NCBI RefSeq assembly: GCF_964340395.1
Contig: NC_135553.1
Location: forward strand, 9,385,001 to 9,440,000
Source: Glandiceps talaboti
Taxonomy: Eukaryota; Hemichordata; Enteropneusta; Spengelidae
Reading direction: 5' to 3'
DNA length: 55,000 bases
The notes under the pieces are model-generated. The model was not told the origin of the DNA, did not search any database, and was given only the letters and a program-made list of their open reading frames with translations. The translations under genes were made by a program, and so were the position numbers. Shown piece after piece: positions 48,671-55,000 of this stretch (position 1 is the stretch's first letter; the number at the start of each line of letters is the position of its first letter).

Positions 48671-50442
48671 CTATCAAAATTAGAGATACACTGAATTCAT
48701 TTACTGATTAACAACTAAACACATGTAAGTCAGATTTTCGCATAAAATTATGATTACTTTGATATGTGTTATTCTTCCAAATCGACAGCTAGCCAACTTG
48801 GAGATGGGTCACAAATTTATCGCTGACCTTCATTCAACCAATCGCTGGTTGTAGGTATATATAGAGATGTATGGTTAATACCAAATCAGAAAAACTATAG
48901 GGGTTCAATAGGGGTACGCTATCTATTTTACATCTCACAAACGGTTTTTTTATACATGCAGACACTGATAGCGCACACGCACATGAAATGTTACATTGTA
49001 TCTATTTTATCTCACTGTGAACACAAATAAAGCATTCTTTTTGTGTTCACATTGAGATACAATGTATCATTTTATATGCTTGGGCGTACCAGTGTCTGTA
49101 TTTTGTATTAAGTAATTTATAATTTGTAGCAATAAGTAAAACCTTGTGCCAGACGTTCAAAACATCGTGCCGCCTAATTGAAACTCTATAGTCACTCTGG
49201 TATGGTAGTAGTTTGCAGCTGTTCGCCTATCGAATATCAAAATATTAAGTTATTGTTGTAAAACTAGACGTCATCCACGTTAATTTAGATCAATTATTCT
49301 AGAGAAAAAATGACAAGTGACATACTTTTCAAAATATTATGCATAGTTTATGAGGCATATGGAATTCGTACATTTGGTGTTATATGTACATCAATACAGC
49401 AGCTGAGGTATATATATATACTAGTGTCACGCCATCCTTGTAAGGCCTTGTAAATCACTGTCCTCTAACGAGAACTCTATCTCGATCTCCCTGACGTGCT
49501 AGAATGCGTTACGTTTACATCATTCGGATTATAATGTATCAGTCTGCCATTTTGTTGTGAGAAAGATTTGAAAAAAGAAATACGCACAAAAGTTATGTTA
49601 ACTGCTTGCTTGCTTGATTTCTAAAAAAAAAATAGATGTGTACTCTTTATCCTGTTCGATGACAAGAACGCCTGTTAGGTTAAAGTACGGAATATGCAAG
49701 TGATATATATTACACCTATCGGTAACCATGGTAACGAGCGTTGTGTAATAGCATTACTCGAATTTCAAAGCAACCAGCGCCCTCTGTACGTTGGATGCGC
49801 TAGTCTTCTCTGAAAATCCACTTACTTAAGGGGAAATCCAAATTTATTAAAGATTTTGCCCTGTTTGATCATTTCTTTAATTTAGTCATCGCTTTGGCAG
49901 CACTTGAGGATTTCTTGTTAATACCCTGTACAATCGAAACGGTATCTACCACAGCAGATATTGGTGCTACCATTTTGCATTCATTTTAGTTTGCTCTTTG
50001 TTGTTTCGACGTTTAGTCTGATGAGGATCGTCGACCAAGACAGATCAAAAGTTCCATGCTGAAAACTTTGAACTGTTTGTACATTACATGTACAGCCTGT
50101 GTAAATAATTTGACCTACATTGTAACTGACGTGAAAACAGGCAAGTATAACGATTCCGCTTCTTCTGATCGCAAGGGGGTGGGCTTCCATATAATCTAAC
50201 GGGCGAACCCTAACTTGGCAAGATACAGGGGTTCCATTATGATGATTAAAATCGTCATCAGCAACCTCTCTTTTCATTTTATTTTACATGAATTTACATG
50301 ATTTATAACCACGTGAATATGGAGAGGGGGGGGGGGTTACATGCATAAGCCTCTGTCGTTTAAAACTTTATACTCAAAACAAACACCCTGATGCAAGGCG
50401 AACGAAAACTTCGTCTATGTGAGAAAACTTTAACCAACAAAC
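48671..50442 (-). other. EGF2-CUB intron
   Basis: A 1.77-kb intron. It contains a foldback at 48952-49110 and otherwise nothing I recognise. Confidence 0.5.
48952..49110. mobile_element. Imperfect foldback element
   Basis: CAGACACTG, ACATTGTATCT-TTTTATCTCA and GTGTGAACACAAA-type blocks recur inverted, ending CAGTGTCTG. The arms are about 70 bp with indels. Confidence 0.65.
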
Positions 50443-50793
50443 CTGTTGAGTATTCCACCCGAAATCCTCTCATCATAATGTTTCTGTCGCTTGAAAAAAG
50501 TAACCACGCTTGGTGATTGTATAGTTCAATTGGGGGTGGCAGTGTCCCTTCCTCCGTCAAAGCTCCCATGTAAAAAAAGACGGTTCTCCTAAAGTCAGCT
50601 ACTGGACCTACACCGTATTCCAAAACGTCTTTATAGTTTTCAGTCATCAAATCCGTAATATTAAGTGTTATGACCTTTGCTCCATGGACTCTGATTAGGT
50701 ATACACAATATATTCTATCGTCGTAATCATTCGGGTAATTCGGAGATACGAGTACGCCAGTGGAGTTGTAACCATTCTCGCCACATATTGCAT
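50443..50793 (-). CDS. Exon 3: CUB domain (residues 62-178)
   Basis: A complete CUB beta-sandwich lies in one 117-codon exon. Recognisable parts are the opening AICGENGYNSTGVLVSPNYP, the NDYDDRIYCVYLI strand, the LNITDL core and the closing MRGFRVEYST. Only the first cysteine pair (AIC and IYC) is present. The second pair found in many four-cysteine CUBs is missing, and the usual Asp-Tyr-Leu segment reads DVLEYGVG. Two N-glycosylation sequons are visible (NST, NIT). CUB domains mediate protein or carbohydrate contacts in secreted proteins, often with calcium, but no ligand can be assigned here. The acceptor is TTTGATTGCAG and the donor is GTTTGT. Phase is 1-1, in frame with both neighbouring EGFs. 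Confidence 0.92.
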
Positions 50794-51048
50794 CTGCAAT
50801 CAAAACCAAGAACAAATTATCAATGTAACGTACCGTCAGTACACATTAATACAAATGATTTCAGTTACGGAAGAGAAGAATATTTCAAATGACAATGTTT
50901 TATGATAAGTAGGCTAACATGTCTTCGTTTGCTATGAATTCAGCCCACAATTTATACTGTCACTTTTCCGAAAAATAAAAAGAAAGGTTTGATGTCTAAT
51001 GACTCATATTCCAAGTTCTCATGACACGTTTGATATTCATGGCACGTT

Positions 51049-51153
<105 letters not shown>

Positions 51154-51425
51154 TTGACAACATGTAATTTCTTATTAAACTCGGGGTTGAAAGGTGGCAA
51201 TTCAAATATTTTTATTTTGTATATCTTTTATTTTTAAGTCGTGTAAAACCGTGAAAATTATGCATTGTTTGGTTGGTTGGTTTGTTGATTGATTGATTGA
51301 TTGATTGGTTTGTTGATAGATACATGCAAAAATTTTACCTTCAAGATTGTGTTTTTGTATGCAATCTAAAATTTCATATTATGTACTGCTAAGTGGTAGT
51401 TACATATCATGAAAAATGCACATAC

Positions 51426-51542
51426 TTGTTTCCAATTCACAATTGAGTCCATCGTAATCAATCGGACATAAGCACGTGTAGTAGTCTTCTCCTCGGCCAT
51501 CCACACACGTGGCTCCATTCAAGCAAGGATTGCTGGCACACT
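51426..51542 (-). CDS. Exon 2: EGF-like domain 1 (residues 23-61)
   Basis: This is a six-cysteine EGF module starting [13 protein letters not shown] and ending [12 protein letters not shown]. The C3-C4 loop ([10 protein letters not shown]) is two residues longer than in the other EGFs, so the Asp/Asn hydroxylation consensus is not met and calcium binding is doubtful. O-glucose (CASNPC) and O-fucose (CLNGATC) consensus sites are both present. The exon is phase 1-1, with acceptor TTTGCAG and a near-perfect donor GTATGT. A lone EGF before a CUB domain is the arrangement I recall for sea urchin fibropellins. Confidence 0.9.
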
Positions 51543-52174
51543 CTGCAAATCAACATACATTGTGGATAACTTATCAGGTAAAACTTACGAGTCTTGAATT
51601 TCAAAAAATGCAATAACAGTTTGATTTGTGGCATATAGCATTCATGGACAAAGACCCTTTTATACATTAATATTACAGTGTAATATTACAATGGTTGTAT
51701 GTATACCTCTTGGATTTCCTATCAGCACTCATGTGGTAATTTTCATTTCATCTGCTAAAAGTTTTCCAAAGCCCCTCTCTCTCTGTGATTCTGGTATAGA
51801 GGGTACCGTAATCTTTGAGGCGAGATATTACATGTAGGAAAAACTCTTCAAAACTAACTCTTTCTAAACCTCTCCCCGAGTACGGTACTAGCTCTACCGA
51901 GTTCACTGAGGCATTATTCGGAGGAAGACAAAGCTCTACCGAAGCACACATATTTCTATGATTCGCCAGTCCATTAATGTTCTAAAATCGAAACCCCCTT
52001 CAATTCCAGCCCAGCCAGTAATGTAATGAATAAAACTACCACTTTGAATACACGGTTTGTATCAATCAGCAAAAATGCCATCCCGTACCTACCATATTAT
52101 GGTAAAATGTTATTCCTACTTTCTGAACTTTATAGGCAACGAAGTTTTATTACCTTCAATGAATTAATGAGTTA

Positions 52175-52269
52175 GTCTGTAAGATACAGACATTCGCCCC
52201 TCGCTATCAGCCGGCACTGATAAGAAGCCTGATAGGGCAGAACAACACGGCGTACTGTATCTAACAGTC
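52175..52269 (-). mobile_element. About 100-bp MITE-like element, copy 2
   Basis: It is the reverse-complement partner of 10981-11079, with GTCTGTAAGATACAGACATTC at one end and GTATCTAACAGTC at the other. Confidence 0.75.
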
Positions 52270-53059
52270 TATGAATGGGTCGTTGTTTTGTCAACACTAT
52301 TTACAGGAATCGTTTAGACCCCAAGTAAAAATCGTTGTTATTCATTCAGCCTTTGTTCTAAGGTATACATGGATGAAATCCTAGGGGATTATTTTGAAAA
52401 AGCAGCCATAGCCAATGTAGCCATTGCTTTTGTAAGCAAATAACTAATCATCACTCGTCTCGTAGTGCCATAAACTACTAAAGTTATTCCCTGTCCCTTT
52501 CTTACCGTTGGCTGCGCTGTCCTCACAGATCAACAGGTTGTCTGTTCTGATTCACTCGACCGAATCTCAATAGTCTAGATTATGCGTTAGATTCCAAATT
52601 TTAATGTACTCACTCTTATAGCTTGAGTGGTACAGTCCATATACTTGCACTTTGATACAAGAACATTAGTGTTTTTAAATATATAAAGCAAACTGCACGA
52701 TTTCTGCGTCAGAAAACAACCCGAAAACAACAACTGTATTGTACAATTTGTAAAACGGAAACACTACAGTGCGGCTTCGCGTTATGCAACAACGTCCCTG
52801 GAGATTTTCGCATGAACTTTTCATTACAGTGATCCTGATGTACATATTAAAGAAGTTGGTGGCGTTTTAAAGAGAAATTTAAATCTTATTAAGTAACATT
52901 ACTTTGTCGATTTCGTAAGAAGGTACCTGAAAAGTAAGACTATAGTCTTTTGTCTTATTTTTTTTGTTTGGTCATAATTAAAGACTGAGTGAAGATACAC
53001 ACATGGTTCAAAGTGTGACCCATCATTAGTAGTCTGAATGCCAACGTGGTCTGTAGCTA

Positions 53060-53240
53060 AACCACAACAACCTAATACAACCTGGTTGAATTATGTCCAT
53101 GTTCGGAGCCCCATTCCCCCTAATATATCTGGGTTCCAACCTGTATGTAACAACCACATATAGTTAGTTATCTCTAACCTAACTACCATACAACCTGGTT
53201 GAATTTGGTTCATGTTTGGAGCCTTATTCCCCCCTCCCCA
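53060..53240 (+). repeat. Two-copy tandem repeat
   Basis: ACAACCTGGTTGAATT, TCATGTT-GGAGCC and ATTCCCCC recur about 112 bp apart. Confidence 0.75.
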
Positions 53241-54029
53241 TACATGTAAGTGTAGGTGTAAATCGCAACGATAACGTATAGGAACTAGACTAAGCAGTAA
53301 CGTTTATTGACATCGAAGAATGTCACTTCTGCTGATTTTGGATAACCAACATGTGTAACATAACATTATCGTGACCATGTATAGGGCTAACACTGTTCTA
53401 TCATTTTTTTCCAATCATGTCGGAATATGTTTACTGAGCTTCTAACCCAGAGAGTTTTCAAAACCGTGTAGAGTTGAAGTTGGAAATTAATGACAGGATA
53501 AAATTCTGATGACTTGACCAATAATAGCCTGGAATCCATTAAATTTCAAAATCTCATTTCGCCTTCACTCTAGGCTAGACCAATAATTGACGTAACTTTC
53601 ATTTTATTGCGGCCCACATTAGGAGGATGATAGACAGTGTATACATAATGCAACTCTGAGTATTTCATATATATTAGAGCTTTGTAGAGGCTTATTTTTG
53701 TGACAAGTTGAATCAAACTTGAACAGCACTGAAGAATAAAGTTACTTTAAAGTAATATGTTGAAATATCCCTAGGCTTTGTTGAATATTGTACACCCGCT
53801 GCATGATTGCCAGGGTCGTCGATCTCAGATTGGAGATTACATTTGACTTATCAGTCTGAGCAAAACATAAAACAAACTTTATTTTATGAGTTGTTTGCTA
53901 AACCTAACATATATCACATTCTTTCCATTTTTAAAGCAACGGTCAACAACAATGAAGTGATTCGTTCATGTTACAATAGTGTGGCTATGTGGTATCCGAA
54001 ACACCTAGGTTGATGCGAACGGAACTCAC

Positions 54030-54096
54030 CGTTTTCTGCATACGATTGAGTCAGACCACCTAATAGTAAGAGTACCGATAACCACATTGCGTCCAT
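54030..54096 (-). CDS. Exon 1: start codon and signal peptide
   Basis: This exon encodes a 22-residue start of the type MDAMWLSVLLLLGGLTQSYA followed by EN. A short polar start, the Leu-rich core LSVLLLLGG and a small residue before the likely cleavage after Ala20 make a typical signal peptide, so the product should enter the secretory pathway. I chose the ATG at 54096 because its context is strong (A at -3, G at +4). An in-frame ATG at 54168 has T at -3 and would put 24 polar residues before the hydrophobic core. The exon ends in phase 1 at a donor reading GTGAG. The next exon supplies AG, giving Glu23 directly before the first EGF cysteine. Any non-coding 5' exon cannot be placed from sequence alone. 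Confidence 0.8.
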
Positions 54097-55000
54097 CTTA
54101 CGAAGTCCGGTGTCGTGATTAGCAGAATATGTGTTCGTGAAGTGGTCTCGACTAGAAATCGCTTCCATGCAGAGTCACCCTTCAGCGAGTAAACAATGCG
54201 CATTTACGTACCTTCTGAACATGCAGATAACGCACTCATTAACGCGATAATTTGCGTACTCGTAATTAGCCTGCTTGTACACAGTATGCATGATACGGGG
54301 ATTGACAAAGTTATAGACACTTCCCTTATTAAATTTCAATGACTTCCAAAGCACTCGAGTGTGAGGTAGTCCGCTCGTATTCTTTCGTTATGCTGTAAGC
54401 GGAAAACTTCAGGTGACCGATTAGCATACATGTCGTTGGATGACAACCATGCATATACTTAGTCCACTGTGTTTGAAATGCTCAAAAAAAGTCAAATCAG
54501 TTCATCAAAGAAGGCCACCTTGCCTTTGTTAATTGGCAGTTGTATCAAGCATTAAGCCTCCTTCTCAAACAAATCTGTTTGTATGTTTCTTTCTGAGTGC
54601 AATAAAAAGTTACGCCCCACCACGTGTAACTGTCCAGTAACGTTTGGTGGAGTAAAATAAGACCCCTACTCCACCACAATTTGTCTCTGAAATTATTTGA
54701 AGACCTCGGCAATTTTCCCACAACCGTTAGCCTTATGTTAGGCGTAGTAGAAAGGGTCGATAGCCACAACCGTTCAATGTTGGTCCGTAATACACTGAGT
54801 TTTTTTTCAAACACTATTTCTAGACAGGTTTTGACTTCGAGCTCATCATTTAACTTATAAGTATTTTCAAAATCAAATACTCTTTGTATTAATGATTTTA
54901 AAGAAAAGTTATATCATAACATAGCAGGTGGCGTTAATATACAAGCAAGTGTCCTTCATTGTCAGAGTGTACAACCGTAGGGTCCTGACTTTAAACGTCA
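54097..55000 (-). other. 5' flank of the gene
   Basis: Upstream DNA and probable 5' UTR or promoter. I see no convincing TATA box or CpG-rich stretch and no upstream exon. Confidence 0.4.

Larger units (their letters stand above)
51543..54029 (-). other. First intron
   Basis: A 2.49-kb intron between the signal-peptide and EGF1 exons. It contains a small dispersed element at 52175-52269 and a two-copy repeat near 53060-53240. No exon is seen. As a first intron it may hold regulatory sites, but none is identifiable. Confidence 0.5.

Noticed and set aside
49981-50277. 98-codon minus-strand frame in the EGF2-CUB intron
   Set aside because: It has no domain, and its borders do not give phase-1 splice sites compatible with the flanking exons.
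51748-51951. 67-codon minus-strand frame in the first intron
   Set aside because: The signal-peptide exon joins EGF1 directly in phase, and this frame lacks domain features.
54545-54814. 89-codon minus-strand frame upstream of the start
   Set aside because: No recognisable family, and no splice support towards exon 1.

Overview
The window is animal nuclear DNA: intron-rich, AT-rich and crowded with microsatellites, foldback elements and small interspersed repeats. The only gene I can support lies on the minus strand and spans almost the whole window. It encodes a modular secreted protein. The mix of EGF, CUB, HYR and six-cysteine sushi modules, together with the repeat style, suggests a marine invertebrate. 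A deuterostome such as a hemichordate or a cephalochordate is a guess from architecture only, because the species cannot be read from the sequence.
Gene layout, 5' to 3' on the minus strand: signal-peptide exon (54096-54030), EGF1 (51542-51426), a single-exon CUB domain (50793-50443), EGF2 to EGF19 (48670-38902), a 27.4-kb intron (38901-11472), a short cysteine-rich linker exon (11471-11385), a HYR domain on two exons (8332-8203 and 7655-7534), and eight sushi/CCP exons (7337 to 534). The last exon ends at a good donor with no stop, so the gene continues past the left edge. The 32 exons join in one frame to 1,468 codons plus one base. Every junction is phase 1 except the one inside HYR, which is phase 2. 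The first half has the order signal peptide-EGF-CUB-EGF array that I recall for sea urchin fibropellins. The second half, HYR followed by CCPs, recalls SVEP1-like proteins. Whether both halves form one transcript across the 27-kb intron is inferred, because universal phase-1 exons make any such join look in frame.
The modules suggest an extracellular, calcium-dependent adhesive or matrix protein. Thirteen of the 19 EGFs carry the Asp/Asn hydroxylation consensus, 15 carry the O-glucose consensus and 11 carry the O-fucose consensus. All eight CCPs are the six-cysteine type seen in selectins.
The introns and flanks hold no other gene I can support. They contain long microsatellites, several foldback elements (one with exact 9-bp target duplications, one TTAA-flanked and piggyBac-like, one a perfect 98-bp inverted repeat), a tRNA-derived SINE, a 443-bp tandem duplication inside a minisatellite-bearing element, and several dispersed families present in two to four copies. 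A few coding-looking stretches in the big intron are listed as uncertain. No bacterial, viral or CRISPR-like system is present.
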